A stretch of DNA of 31,408 nucleotides. Origin: Chrysophaeum taylorii (taxonomy: Eukaryota; Sar; Pelagophyceae; Pelagomonadales; Pelagomonadaceae). The position numbers were made by a program, and so were the translations under genes. The notes beneath the pieces are model-generated. The model worked only from the letters and a program-made list of their open reading frames with translations. It ran no database searches and had not been told where the DNA came from. Below, one piece after another: positions 17,235 to 25,974 of this stretch (positions are counted from its first letter, which is position 1; the number at the start of each line of letters is the position of its first letter). The stretch is taken from NCBI GenBank assembly GCA_029834535.1, contig JAQMWT010000301.1, forward strand, positions 1 to 31,408. The letters are read 5' to 3'.

Positions 17235-18461
17235 ATGAGACATTATTTAAAAAACACACTCGCTTTCATCTTAGGACTTACTGTGATCGGAGCATTTGGT
17301 CAGGAGTATGATGATTTATATTTCACCAAGGAAGATCGAGTAAAGCAAAAGAAAAATAGCTCAAACGTGACGATTCCAACCTACCAGGAGGAATCCAATC
17401 AAAGCGATGAGAACTTAAGTTTTCTCGGTCGCCAGTACAAGGAGAGTAACCCGGTAATTGAAGGGGTAAGTCAGGAGTCTCAAGACTACTACGCACCAGA
17501 TAAAACTCAGGAAGATTACATTTCTGACGACACACAAAATGCTTACATAAATGATACTGAAAGAAATCCAAACTTCAGCAACCCTCAAGCGACGTACAAT
17601 GCCAACCCAAATGATCAGCCAGTAATAATTAACAATTATTATAATGACAACTGGAATAATAACAGATGGAATAGGCCTGGCCTGAGCATTGGGATGGGGT
17701 GGAATAGCTGGGGAGGAAATTATTGGTCTTTTTCTTATGGTAATGCCTGGGGTAATCCTTGGTATGACCCATGGGCACCATCTTGGGCTTACTATAACCC
17801 ATGGGGCCCGAGTTGGGGATGGAATAGCTGGGGTTGGAACTCATGGGGTTGGAATGCCGGATGGGGCTGGGGAAGAGGGTTTTATGATCCTTGGTGTTCG
17901 CCATACTATGGTGGATATTCCAGACCTATATATGTAGTAGATGCTAACAATCGTCACCGTAGAGATATTGTGCGTGGCTCTAGAAGTGGCCGAGGGTCTG
18001 TCTCTTCTAGAGAAAGCAGATCATCTTCAGGAAGGAGATCGGCAGTGGCTAGTGAAGCAAATTTGAATCGCAATCAAAGTTATAGTCGTCAGCAGGCGGA
18101 TTATTTGAACCGATCTCGAAGCAGCAGATATAGCTCAGGTAACACTCGTGGCTCTAACAATTCTAGTAATAGAACTTTTAATGCCAACTCTAATAATTCG
18201 AGAAGCAGCTCTTCTTATGGAAGAAGATCATCTGGGAACAACAATAATAGCAATTTCAGTAGGTCATCCAATAGTTCAAGGAGCAGATCGTATACGCCTT
18301 CCTCATCAGGAAGTAGCAACCGAAGCTTCTCCAGATCGTCCAGTTCATCCTCTAGAAGTTCAGGATCTGTAGGTAGGTCTAGGAGTTCTTCATCGAGCCG
18401 ATCGTCAGGATCTCGGTCTTCATCTGGAAGATCAAGTTCGGGAAGAAGAGGTGGAAATTAA
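17235..18461 (+). CDS. secreted low-complexity protein: Trp/Gly/Asn-rich then Ser/Arg-rich
   Basis: A 408-residue protein with a signal peptide (MRHYLKNTLAFILGLTVIGAFGQ). Residues about 24-130 are polar and acidic with many Asn, Gln and Tyr. Residues about 131-225 hold nineteen tryptophans in Gly/Asn/Pro/Tyr context, with the repeated unit GWNSW (three near-tandem copies). From about residue 237 to the end the chain is almost only Ser, Arg, Gly and Asn (RSSSGRRS, SRSSGSRSSSGRSSSGRR) and strongly basic. No enzyme fold is visible; adhesive, matrix or polymer-binding roles are possible but not shown. It follows proS divergently, has a strong Shine-Dalgarno, and is followed 21 bp later by an outer-membrane protein gene that may share its transcript. 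Confidence 0.75.
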   Translation: MRHYLKNTLAFILGLTVIGAFGQEYDDLYFTKEDRVKQKKNSSNVTIPTYQEESNQSDENLSFLGRQYKESNPVIEGVSQESQDYYAPDKTQEDYISDDTQNAYINDTERNPNFSNPQATYNANPNDQPVIINNYYNDNWNNNRWNRPGLSIGMGWNSWGGNYWSFSYGNAWGNPWYDPWAPSWAYYNPWGPSWGWNSWGWNSWGWNAGWGWGRGFYDPWCSPYYGGYSRPIYVVDANNRHRRDIVRGSRSGRGSVSSRESRSSSGRRSAVASEANLNRNQSYSRQQADYLNRSRSSRYSSGNTRGSNNSSNRTFNANSNNSRSSSSYGRRSSGNNNNSNFSRSSNSSRSRSYTPSSSGSSNRSFSRSSSSSSRSSGSVGRSRSSSSSRSSGSRSSSGRSSSGRRGGN

Positions 18462-18482
18462 TAAAATCTGATTTTACTATAA

Positions 18483-20042
18483 ATGAAAAGACTTTTAATA
18501 CTCTTATTTTCTTTTTTTGGATATTCAGTTATATCCAATGCACAGTACTTTGAAGATGCTTATCGGTTTAGCAATACCAATTACAGCCTCGGGAGCACTG
18601 CCAGGATGCAGGCAACTGGGGGAGCCCAGATTTCTTTAGGTGGAGATATAAGCTCAGCTGTTTCTAACCCTGCTGGATTAGGTTTCTTCAACAAAAGTGT
18701 TTTTGTTTTCAGTCCCTCGATAGATTTTATTAGTGCAGATACAGACTACTCTATTATTAGACCAGATGAGGTTATTAACGCTCCAGGATCGGATTTATCG
18801 TTTCGAAACAATTTCAATTTTGCGAATATTGGAACGGTCATTAATTTCGGTAAGGGCCGATTTACGGATGATAAATTTAAAGGAGGGTCACTTGCTATTT
18901 CACTGAGTAGAAATAGTACATACCACCTCTCCCGCTCTTACGAAGGAGAAAATGGATTCAACTCGATTGTTGATAATATTTTGCAAGGAGCGGGCTCTAA
19001 GAGCCTGAATGAATTAAGCGAATTAGAGTATGCAGCGTTTGATCAGTTTATTATAAATCAGGAGGAAGACAATCAGGGAATTTTCTATACCTCCAATGTC
19101 GGTGGCTTCCCTATCCAAAGAGAAACGATTAAAGAGCGTGGTTCCCACTATCAGCTGAATTTAGCTTGGGGAGGAAATTATGATGATCGACTCTACTTTG
19201 GTGGAGGAATGGGCGTTCAAATTTTGAATTATAAGCAAGATCGTTCCTATCAGGAGTTTGACTTTTTGCAGGATGGATCAGATTTAGATTCTCTCAACGC
19301 CATCATTATTGATGATGAAATTAGAACAAGAGGTGCTGGTTTGAATTTTAATACGGGAGTTATTTACAGGCCGGTCAGTTTCCTGACAGTTGGAGTAAGC
19401 TATACTTCTCCTTCATTCCTGTCCCTGGATGAAGAAAGTTACATTGATATGCAAGCAGACTGGGATCCCGGATCCACACTCACCGAAGAAGTGGACGGTG
19501 AGACTACCACATACGATTTGGCTAACATTGATCCATATAGAAGTAATCTGTTTGTGAATACATACCGTCTGAGAACGCCTTCTAAGATCGGCGTGGGTGC
19601 ATCTCTCTTCGTTGGGAAAAATGGATTCCTATCTGGGGATTTGGAGTTTGTGAATTATGGCAATGCCAAACTAAACTCCGATGATTTTTCAACTTCTCAG
19701 GACAATGATGATATCAAGTCATCTTATGAATCAGTTGTAAATGTACGGGTAGGTGGAGAGTATCGGTTTGATAATTTCCGGTTGCGAGCAGGATATGCAT
19801 ATTTCCCAGACCCCTTTAAAAATACCAGCCTTCAAGACAGAACGAATGTGACCTTTGGATTTGGCTATCGGACATTTGACTATTTCCTTGATTTTGCTGT
19901 TGTGTCAAGCACTTCTCAACAGCAGGCAGTTCCTTACTTCCTGGATCCTGAATCAGTTCCAGCCGATTTTGCCGGCCAACCGGTAGCTACATCAGATATT
20001 CAAAATACAACTGTTACAGTAACTTTTGGATTTAACTTTTAG
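18483..20042 (+). CDS. FadL/OmpP1-like outer-membrane beta-barrel protein
   Basis: A 519-residue outer-membrane protein with a signal peptide (MKRLLILLFSFFGYSVISNAQ). The N-terminus of the mature protein, with GSTARMQATGGAQISLGGDISSAV.NPAGLGFF, is the plug-like start of the OmpP1/FadL/TodX family, which moves hydrophobic compounds across the outer membrane. Later segments alternate in barrel fashion (FLTVGVSYTSPSFLSL, KIGVGASLFVGKNGFLSGDLEFVNY, VVNVRVGGEYRFDNFRLRAGYAYF), ending TVTVTFGFNF with a terminal Phe as needed for barrel assembly. Substrate unknown. The stop overlaps the convergent aroK by 4 bp. Confidence 0.85.
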   Translation: MKRLLILLFSFFGYSVISNAQYFEDAYRFSNTNYSLGSTARMQATGGAQISLGGDISSAVSNPAGLGFFNKSVFVFSPSIDFISADTDYSIIRPDEVINAPGSDLSFRNNFNFANIGTVINFGKGRFTDDKFKGGSLAISLSRNSTYHLSRSYEGENGFNSIVDNILQGAGSKSLNELSELEYAAFDQFIINQEEDNQGIFYTSNVGGFPIQRETIKERGSHYQLNLAWGGNYDDRLYFGGGMGVQILNYKQDRSYQEFDFLQDGSDLDSLNAIIIDDEIRTRGAGLNFNTGVIYRPVSFLTVGVSYTSPSFLSLDEESYIDMQADWDPGSTLTEEVDGETTTYDLANIDPYRSNLFVNTYRLRTPSKIGVGASLFVGKNGFLSGDLEFVNYGNAKLNSDDFSTSQDNDDIKSSYESVVNVRVGGEYRFDNFRLRAGYAYFPDPFKNTSLQDRTNVTFGFGYRTFDYFLDFAVVSSTSQQQAVPYFLDPESVPADFAGQPVATSDIQNTTVTVTFGFNF

Positions 20043-20521
20043 AAAAGTTTAATTAATCCTTCGTATTCCTGAATGGTATGGTCTGCTCTATCATACCATC
20101 CTCTTCTTTGTTCCAACAGACTTTCTAAGGTGTTATTTTTCATCAGTGGTCGGGTTGTATCTTTCTCAAGTCGGTGCTGAATCTTTTCTATAGGTGTGTT
20201 GATGTAAACAACAGTTCCAGCGGACAACATCATTTCCATGTTGTTGAAAAAGCAAGGTGTGCCACCACCAGTTGCCATTACAAATGAATCAAGCTCCTTG
20301 ATCACTTTTTCCAGATGAAACTTCTCCAGTTGCCTGAAGTGGGCCTCTCCCTTTTCTTCAAAAATTTCTTTAATGGAACATTTGCTGGCTTTTTCAATAT
20401 CCTGATCCAGATCAACAAATTGGATACCCAGATGCACTGCCAAGTCCAACCCCATGGTGGTTTTACCTGCTCCTGGCAGTCCGATTAAGAAAATCTTATG
20501 TAAGCCTTTGATTTTTTTCAT
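20039..20521 (-). CDS. aroK: shikimate kinase
   Basis: A 160-residue P-loop kinase that phosphorylates shikimate in aromatic amino acid synthesis. Walker A is GLPGAGKTTMG, the shikimate-binding DLDQDIE follows, FRQLEKFHLEKV and ATGGGTPCF (the substrate-binding GGG) are intact, and the lid contains RPLMKN. I chose the ATG at 20521 (MKKIKGLHKIFLIG); a TTG at 20539 would add six residues (MNENQP). It lies 34 bp after the DoxX gene on the same strand and converges with the outer-membrane protein gene, overlapping by 4 bp. Confidence 0.93.
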   Translation of the reverse strand: MKKIKGLHKIFLIGLPGAGKTTMGLDLAVHLGIQFVDLDQDIEKASKCSIKEIFEEKGEAHFRQLEKFHLEKVIKELDSFVMATGGGTPCFFNNMEMMLSAGTVVYINTPIEKIQHRLEKDTTRPLMKNNTLESLLEQRRGWYDRADHTIQEYEGLIKLF

Positions 20522-20555
20522 TGGCTGATTTTCATTCAAACCTCCACGGTTTGAG

Positions 20556-21647
20556 TTAACGATTTAGAATTTCAACAACATCATCAGCCAGTGGGGTGTC
20601 ATTGTAATGCCATTTAGCCAAAACCACACCATCCTTTAGCAGAAGAACTCCAGGGTTCGATCTTACCATCGTTTTTAATACAGTTGCATCTGCAAAGAAG
20701 TAAGGAGCTGCTAGCTGGTTTTGGTGCCGGAAGGCTTCAAATCTTTCGTAACCGGAAGAGGTCAAAATCCATGTATCAAACCGTGGATTATCGAAAGTCA
20801 GGTTTCTCAATCTGTCAATCTCATCAAGTGAAGTCTTTTCAATTTGATGAATGATGATGATCAGTTTAGTTCCTGAAAGCAACTCATCAGTATAGTCCTC
20901 ATCGTTTTGCCATACATTAAGATCCGTAATTTTAGCTGCCGCTTCCGGATTCATCAGTTTGGCTTCTTTATATTCATATCCCTCCTCAGAAGGGTATGTT
21001 TCAAACTCATATGTTTCACCGTCTTTTTCCATGATATACATGTATTTGAGCGGCTCTGAGTTTTTCATGAGTGTGGGCAGGTGATTGCCAACTTTATAAG
21101 CACGGAAGTCGATAAAGGGAAGGTGTTTTATTGCTACAATGGCCAGAAAAAGCATAACCAGAGTGGTTCCTGCAATTTTTATCTCTTGGAGCTTATGCCC
21201 AAGCATTGGCTTGTAGCTATCCTTTTTCCAGAAAATAACTCCAATCAGTACGAGCAGGATGATGTCTTTATAAAATGACTCCCATGGGGTTAGTTTGATC
21301 GCGTCACCAAAACATCCACAATCGGTTACTTTATTGAAATAAGCAGAATAGAAAGTAAGGAAAGTGAAAAAGACGATCATTGCCAATAAAATCCTGGCTG
21401 TAATACGCATACGATAACCGATGATTAAGGCTACCCCTAAAACCACTTCTAAAACACTCAAGAAGACACTAAGGAAAAGAGCCGCAGGTACAAACCACTC
21501 AAAAAAAGGTGCGATATCAGAAGCAAACACTTGAAAGTATTCTTCCAGCTTAATAGCCGTGCCTACCGGGTCATTGACTTTTATAATTCCTGAAAAAATG
21601 AATAGCGCTCCTACAGCGTATCGGGCAAACTCTTTGATGATTTTCAT
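20556..21647 (-). CDS. DoxX/BT_3928-family membrane protein with thioredoxin-like C-terminus
   Basis: A 363-residue inner-membrane protein. Five hydrophobic segments occupy about residues 1-175 (FARYAVGALFIFSGIIKVND, then LFLSVFLSVLEVVLGVALII, ILLAMIVFFTFLTFYSAYF, and others). The TDCGCFGDAIKL loop with paired cysteines is typical of the DoxX/MauE group. The C-terminal half is soluble and ends NPGVLLLKDGVVLAKWHYND, thioredoxin-like but without CxxC. The ATG at 21647 overlaps the upstream stop (ATGA); a TTG at 21677 is less likely. In Bacteroidota, DUF1599 and this DoxX gene are regular neighbours. Redox function is inferred. Confidence 0.85.
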   Translation of the reverse strand: MKIIKEFARYAVGALFIFSGIIKVNDPVGTAIKLEEYFQVFASDIAPFFEWFVPAALFLSVFLSVLEVVLGVALIIGYRMRITARILLAMIVFFTFLTFYSAYFNKVTDCGCFGDAIKLTPWESFYKDIILLVLIGVIFWKKDSYKPMLGHKLQEIKIAGTTLVMLFLAIVAIKHLPFIDFRAYKVGNHLPTLMKNSEPLKYMYIMEKDGETYEFETYPSEEGYEYKEAKLMNPEAAAKITDLNVWQNDEDYTDELLSGTKLIIIIHQIEKTSLDEIDRLRNLTFDNPRFDTWILTSSGYERFEAFRHQNQLAAPYFFADATVLKTMVRSNPGVLLLKDGVVLAKWHYNDTPLADDVVEILNR

Positions 21648-22192
21648 GATTTTCCTTCTTTCAATTTTATCAAACAAAAAACCGAGTAATTGATTATGTC
21701 TTGATAGTTAGCATCTATGCCTTCAGAAATTAGGGTTTTGCCGGCATTATCCTCAATTTGCTTAACCCGCATCAGTTTCATGAGTATAATGTCCGTCATG
21801 GAACTGACTCTCATATCTCTCCATGCCTCTCCATAGTCATGATTTTTTGCTGAAAGCAAATGCCTGGTAGCATCAGCAACTTCATCATACATCGGCTCCA
21901 GTTTGTCAAATGGAATTTCCATGTCTTCGGTTCCGTTTAGCTTCATTTGTATGACTGCAATGATGCAGTAGTTGATGATCCCAATGAATTCATTGCTGAT
22001 ATCTTCTCCTACTTTGTTCTCCCCTTTTTCCTGAATAGATCGAATCCGTTGGGCTTTAATGAAAATTTGATCCGTAATGGATGGCAATCTTAAGATTCTC
22101 CAGGCAGTGCCGTAATCTTTGGTCTTTTTTGCAAATATCTCTTTGCACTCAGAAATGATCTCTTTGTATTGCTGCTCAGTTTCAATTTTCAT
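21644..22192 (-). CDS. DUF1599 domain protein with internal duplication
   Basis: A 182-residue cytoplasmic protein made of two similar halves. The first, about residues 20-85, has FAKKTKDYGTAWRILRLPS followed by TDQIFIKAQRIRSIQE and IINYCIIAVIQMKL; the second, about residues 112-178, has SAKNHDYGEAWRDMRVSS followed by TDIILMKLMRVKQIED and IINYSVFCLIKLK. The repeated KDYG.AWR and TD.I..K pattern is the DUF1599 signature. The all-alpha character recalls MazG-like folds, but no activity is known to me. ATG at 22192 is preferred over TTG at 22198. It overlaps the DoxX gene by 4 bp and is divergent from folP. Confidence 0.88.
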   Translation of the reverse strand: MKIETEQQYKEIISECKEIFAKKTKDYGTAWRILRLPSITDQIFIKAQRIRSIQEKGENKVGEDISNEFIGIINYCIIAVIQMKLNGTEDMEIPFDKLEPMYDEVADATRHLLSAKNHDYGEAWRDMRVSSMTDIILMKLMRVKQIEDNAGKTLISEGIDANYQDIINYSVFCLIKLKEGKS

Positions 22193-22267
22193 AGTCAACA
22201 GTCGTCAGTAACATAGTCAACAGATTAGATTTGTAAAGACAGTCGACTATCGACTGTCGCGTTGACT
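22190..22267. repeat. heptamer-like direct and inverted repeats between DUF1599 and folP
   Basis: The 12-mer CATAGTCAACAG occurs at 22190-22201 and again at 22212-22223, a 22-bp period; the first copy contains the start codon of the DUF1599 gene. A hairpin of 9 bp with a 3-base loop (22238-22246 with 22250-22258) follows, and GTTGACT at 22261-22267 is an inverted copy of AGTCAAC. Most of the segment is made of variants of the heptamer YGACTRT in either orientation. Confidence 0.6.
22226..22233 (+). promoter_or_regulatory. -7 element of the folP-cdaA operon
   Basis: TAGATTTG matches TAnnTTTG. Transcription would begin near 22239, almost exactly at the first base of the hairpin at 22238-22258, giving a leader of only about 23 bases before the TTG start. 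No clear -33 box is seen. Confidence 0.45.
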
Positions 22268-23122
22268 TGCAGTGACAAAACTAATCCATTGAGCCCCAAA
22301 CATACCATCAATATCAGAGGAGAAATAATTGACCTTTCATCACCAAAAGTGATGGGGATTATCAATGTTACTCCAGACTCATTTTTTACTGGCAGTAGAA
22401 AAGGAGCAGTTGATGAAGTAGTAAAAACTGCTGAACGAATGCTCAACGAAGGAGCCACTTTTTTGGATATTGGGGGATATTCATCCAGACCGGGAGCTAC
22501 GGATATTTCTGCTGATGAAGAAATGGATCGGGTGATTGATCCAATCAAAGCGATCTTGGATCGGTTTCCTGAAGCTATTATTTCCGTTGATACGTTTAGA
22601 TCAGAAGTGGCTCAAAAAGCGGTTGGTACGGGAGCTTCTATGGTGAATGATATTTCGGCAGGATATTTGGATAAAAACATGCTTGAAATAGTTGCTGGGT
22701 TGGAGGTTCCATACGTAGCGATGCACATGCGTGGAACTCCACAAACCATGAAGGAGTTAACTAATTATGACGATCTCTTGAGAGAAGTTGTGAAGTATTT
22801 CTCTTCCGTTGTACATGATTGCAACCAGTTAGGGATTAAGGATGTCATAATAGACCCGGGGTTTGGGTTTGCAAAAACAGCTGATCAAAGTTATGATTTA
22901 CTGAATAAGTTAAATCATTTTCACCACCTTGATCGACCAGTTATGGTTGGTATTTCACGCAAGTCCATGATCTACCGAACACTAAATTCGACCGCTGAGG
23001 AGGCATTGAATGGCACAACGGTACTAAATACCGTAGCTTTGTTGAAAGGTGCAGCAATTCTGCGTGTACATGATGTGAAAGAGGCAGTCGAGGCTGTAAA
23101 ACTTGTAAGTAAACTGAATTGA
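22262..23122 (+). CDS. folP: dihydropteroate synthase
   Basis: A 286-residue TIM-barrel enzyme of folate synthesis, condensing 4-aminobenzoate with the pterin pyrophosphate. All family motifs are present: VMGIINVTPDSFFTGSRKG, GATFLDIGGYSSRPGA, SVDTFRSEVA, MVNDISAG, MHMRGTPQTM, IIDPGFGFAKT and the C-terminal GISRKSMI. The long loop after DSFF and the SSRPGA sulfonamide-site loop look normal. The start is uncertain: TTG at 22262 or the TTG at 22289, as there is no ATG before the MGIIN motif. The TGA overlaps the TTG of cdaA by 3 bases. Confidence 0.95.
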   Translation: MTCSDKTNPLSPKHTINIRGEIIDLSSPKVMGIINVTPDSFFTGSRKGAVDEVVKTAERMLNEGATFLDIGGYSSRPGATDISADEEMDRVIDPIKAILDRFPEAIISVDTFRSEVAQKAVGTGASMVNDISAGYLDKNMLEIVAGLEVPYVAMHMRGTPQTMKELTNYDDLLREVVKYFSSVVHDCNQLGIKDVIIDPGFGFAKTADQSYDLLNKLNHFHHLDRPVMVGISRKSMIYRTLNSTAEEALNGTTVLNTVALLKGAAILRVHDVKEAVEAVKLVSKLN

Positions 23123-24003
23123 TTTTAGCATTTCAAATAGGGTTTTTAGATATAAGCTGGAAAGATGTTCTGGACATCCTTCTTGTTACTTTTCTATTGG
23201 CGCAGGTCTACAAACTCATGAAAGGCAGTGTTGCCATTAAAGTATTTGTTGGCTTCTTATCCATCTATCTGATTTATTTGGTCGTCAATGCCTTACAAAT
23301 GGAACTTTTGAGTACCATTCTGGGACAATTCATGGGTGTTGGAGTGCTTGCTGTAATTATTCTCTTTCAGCAAGAAATTAGAAAATTCCTATTGCTAGTT
23401 GGGCGAACGAATATTTTTGAGGATCGTAATCTCATTAAAAATTTAAGATTCTGGTCGCAGAATGGAAAGACAAAGCGTGCCAATATTACACCTATTGTTG
23501 AGGCTGTAAAATCACTTGCTGGTTCAAATACTGGTGCGTTGATTGTTTTATCGGAAGATTCACCACTAAAGTTTTATGCCGAGTCGGGGGATGCTATGGA
23601 TTCACTGCTTTCCAAAAGGTTACTACTTGCCATATTCAATAAATACAGTCCACTCCATGATGGAGCTGTGATTGTTCATAAAGATAGAATTGTAGCTGCG
23701 CGATGTATTTTACCTGTCACGGAGAGGGACGTTCCAGCGCAATATGGACTTAGGCACAGAGCGGGGTTAGGAATGTCGGAAAATACAGAGACCTTTATAA
23801 TTGCAGTTTCAGAGGAAACGGGACAAATTTCTGCGATGCAGAATGGTGAGGTGATGCACAATATTACCGCTCAGGAATTGAGGCGGCAGATCAATAAATA
23901 CTTCAACGAGCCGAAAGAGCTTAAGAAAGAAAAGGTAAAAAAAGAGAAGGAAAAAGAAGTAGATGCTTCACTGGAAGCGGGAGTAAAGGAAGAGGTGGCG
24001 TAA
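23119..24003 (+). CDS. cdaA: diadenylate cyclase (CdaA-type)
   Basis: A 294-residue membrane enzyme that makes the second messenger c-di-AMP from two ATP. Three N-terminal membrane helices occupy about residues 15-85 (VLDILLVTFLLAQVYKLM, VFVGFLSIYLIYLVV, GVGVLAVIILFQQEIRKF), followed by the DAC domain with its two signature motifs, LHDGAVIVHKDRI and RHRAGLGMSE. The C-terminal tail is Lys/Glu-rich (KELKKEKVKKEKEKEVD), probably disordered or coiled. The start is a TTG at 23119 that overlaps the folP stop (TTGA). folP and cdaA as neighbours are usual in Bacteroidota. Confidence 0.93.
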   Translation: MILAFQIGFLDISWKDVLDILLVTFLLAQVYKLMKGSVAIKVFVGFLSIYLIYLVVNALQMELLSTILGQFMGVGVLAVIILFQQEIRKFLLLVGRTNIFEDRNLIKNLRFWSQNGKTKRANITPIVEAVKSLAGSNTGALIVLSEDSPLKFYAESGDAMDSLLSKRLLLAIFNKYSPLHDGAVIVHKDRIVAARCILPVTERDVPAQYGLRHRAGLGMSENTETFIIAVSEETGQISAMQNGEVMHNITAQELRRQINKYFNEPKELKKEKVKKEKEKEVDASLEAGVKEEVA

Positions 24004-24063
24004 GCTTCATTTTAACTTTATGCTGTTAGAACTATCTTTAATAGCACATTTTAAGTGACCTAC

Positions 24064-25974
24064 ATGTTTTTCTATCGCTTCTTAGTTATATCCTTTAGTT
24101 TTTTGTTTATAATTTCTGTTAGCGGTCAACAGACTGAAATTGATAGTTTAGAGAACGCACTTGATAGACAAATACCTGATAGTCTTAGGGCTGAAATCCT
24201 CAATAGACTCACTTTTCGATTTGCTTTTTTAGATCATAAAAAAGCCCTTACATATGCCGCTGAAGCCAGAAAAATTGCGTTAGCTAGCAACACACCCAAA
24301 TTACTAGCAAGAAATTTCAAAGAAACAGGGGTCGTTTTTTTTATTGCTAAAGAGTTTGACAGTGCGCTCTATTATTATGATAAAGCCAGGGTATTAAGCG
24401 AAAATACGGATTCTCTTCTTTGGGCAATGAATCTAAATAACATCGGGTTGGTTCATTTTAATTTGGCCAACTATCGGTTAGCGTTGGATTACATTCAAAG
24501 ATCTAATGCTATCCATGAAGCAATAAATTATATTCCTGGTTTAGCTAATACATCCAATAATATCGGTAACATTTATCAGCGGATAGATGAATTTGGAGAA
24601 GCGGTCAAGTTTTATAAAAAAGGACTTGATCTAGCTCTTAAATCAGGCAATAAGCGAGGTATAGCAAATGGATACATCAATGTAGGGGTGGCTTATTACA
24701 GGGATAAAAACCTGGATTCGGCATATCATTTTCATTCAATGGCTTTCGAGCTTCATAAAGAGAATGACAGCAAAAGAGGAATGTCCATCGCGCTCAAAAA
24801 CCTGGGAGATATTGCTTTAGATAAAAAGCAATTCAATCATGCTAAAAATTTGTTTGCTCAAAATGTAGACCTAATGGACCAGCTAGGCATAAGAAGGCCA
24901 AACCCAATCAATGGGATGGCCCTGGCATGTGCTCATTTAGGTCAATTTGAGGATGCTCAAAAATGGATCAATGAATCTTTAGAGATTGCTCAAAAGACCA
25001 ATGACGCTTATCAAATGATTGAGGTTTACCTGGCCAGATCAACTATCTATGAATTGATGAATGATCATGAAAAAGCTTATTCCAACATGAAGCAATATCT
25101 CAGCCTAAAGGATAGCCTGTTCACAAAGGAAAAGAGTAATCAAATCCTGGAATTACAAACATTGTACGAAACGGAAAAAAAGACCAATGAAATTGAGCAA
25201 CTAAATGCAAACAAAGAATTGCAAGACTTGCAATTAGCGAAGAATAAGCAGCAATTGAATCTGGTATTAATTATAACGATTATTCTTATCATCTCTGGGG
25301 GACTTTTGATATATAGTTACCGTCAAAAACAAAGAGCCAATAAGAAACTTCAGCAGGCGAATCTCGATAAAGAAACACTCTTAAAAGAAATTCATCATCG
25401 GGTAAAGAATAACCTCCAAATAATTTCGAGCCTCCTTAACCTCCAGGCCGGAAACCTTGAAGATGAAGCTGCGGCTGCTGTTAAGGAAGGTCAATATCGT
25501 GTACGTTCGATGGCTCTAATTCATGAAAAGCTATATCAGGAAAGCGATTTGAGGGGTGTTGAGGTGGATGAATACATTGAGAATTTAATCAATGAATTAT
25601 TCTCTGCTTTCGGTATTGATCGAAATAGAATTGGCTATAAAATAGACACGAATGGCATTAAGATGGATATTGATACCGTTATTCCATTGGGTTTAATTCT
25701 TACTGAGTTAATCACAAATAGCTTAAAATACGCTTTTGGCGAGTCAGCAAAAGGAATGGTGTCAATAGGAATGGAAGAAGTTGATGACCAGCTACAAGTG
25801 GTTGTCAGCGATAATGGAGTTGGGGCTAGCCAGGAACGCCTCGAATCATCTAATTCATTCGGGTGGAAAATGATCAAGTCTCTATCAAGAAAATTGAAAG
25901 CAGATATCAATATTGTAAATGAAAGTGGAACCAAAGTGGTGCTTAGTCTTACACGATATAAATTGGTGGCATGA
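24064..25974 (+). CDS. TPR-containing sensor histidine kinase (HisKA_2 class)
   Basis: A 636-residue membrane kinase. A signal peptide (FLVISFSFLFIISVSGQ) exports about 350 residues of tetratricopeptide repeats (for example ARNFKETGVVFFIAKEFDSA, SNNIGNIYQRIDEFGEA, GYINVGVAYYRDKNLDSA). A coiled coil (SNQILELQTLYETEKKTNEI) leads into one membrane helix at about residues 398-420 (VLIITIILIISGGLLIYSY). The DHp segment LLKEIHHRVKNNLQIISSLL places the phosphorylated His at 444-445, and the ATPase domain has ELITNSLKYAF (N box) and VSDNGVGA (G box). The ATG at 24064 is chosen over GTG at 24055. It is coupled by ATGA overlap to the response regulator gene. Confidence 0.92.
   Translation: MFFYRFLVISFSFLFIISVSGQQTEIDSLENALDRQIPDSLRAEILNRLTFRFAFLDHKKALTYAAEARKIALASNTPKLLARNFKETGVVFFIAKEFDSALYYYDKARVLSENTDSLLWAMNLNNIGLVHFNLANYRLALDYIQRSNAIHEAINYIPGLANTSNNIGNIYQRIDEFGEAVKFYKKGLDLALKSGNKRGIANGYINVGVAYYRDKNLDSAYHFHSMAFELHKENDSKRGMSIALKNLGDIALDKKQFNHAKNLFAQNVDLMDQLGIRRPNPINGMALACAHLGQFEDAQKWINESLEIAQKTNDAYQMIEVYLARSTIYELMNDHEKAYSNMKQYLSLKDSLFTKEKSNQILELQTLYETEKKTNEIEQLNANKELQDLQLAKNKQQLNLVLIITIILIISGGLLIYSYRQKQRANKKLQQANLDKETLLKEIHHRVKNNLQIISSLLNLQAGNLEDEAAAAVKEGQYRVRSMALIHEKLYQESDLRGVEVDEYIENLINELFSAFGIDRNRIGYKIDTNGIKMDIDTVIPLGLILTELITNSLKYAFGESAKGMVSIGMEEVDDQLQVVVSDNGVGASQERLESSNSFGWKMIKSLSRKLKADINIVNESGTKVVLSLTRYKLVA

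Noticed and set aside
17810..17875. Short tandem DNA repeat of a GGTTGGAA-type unit
   Set aside because: It encodes the GWNSW repeats of the secreted protein; it is imperfect and in frame, not a CRISPR or separate element.
17689..18372. Open frames in other phases of the low-complexity gene
   Set aside because: Simple repeated codons give long open frames in other phases; the frame at 17235 has the signal peptide and Shine-Dalgarno.
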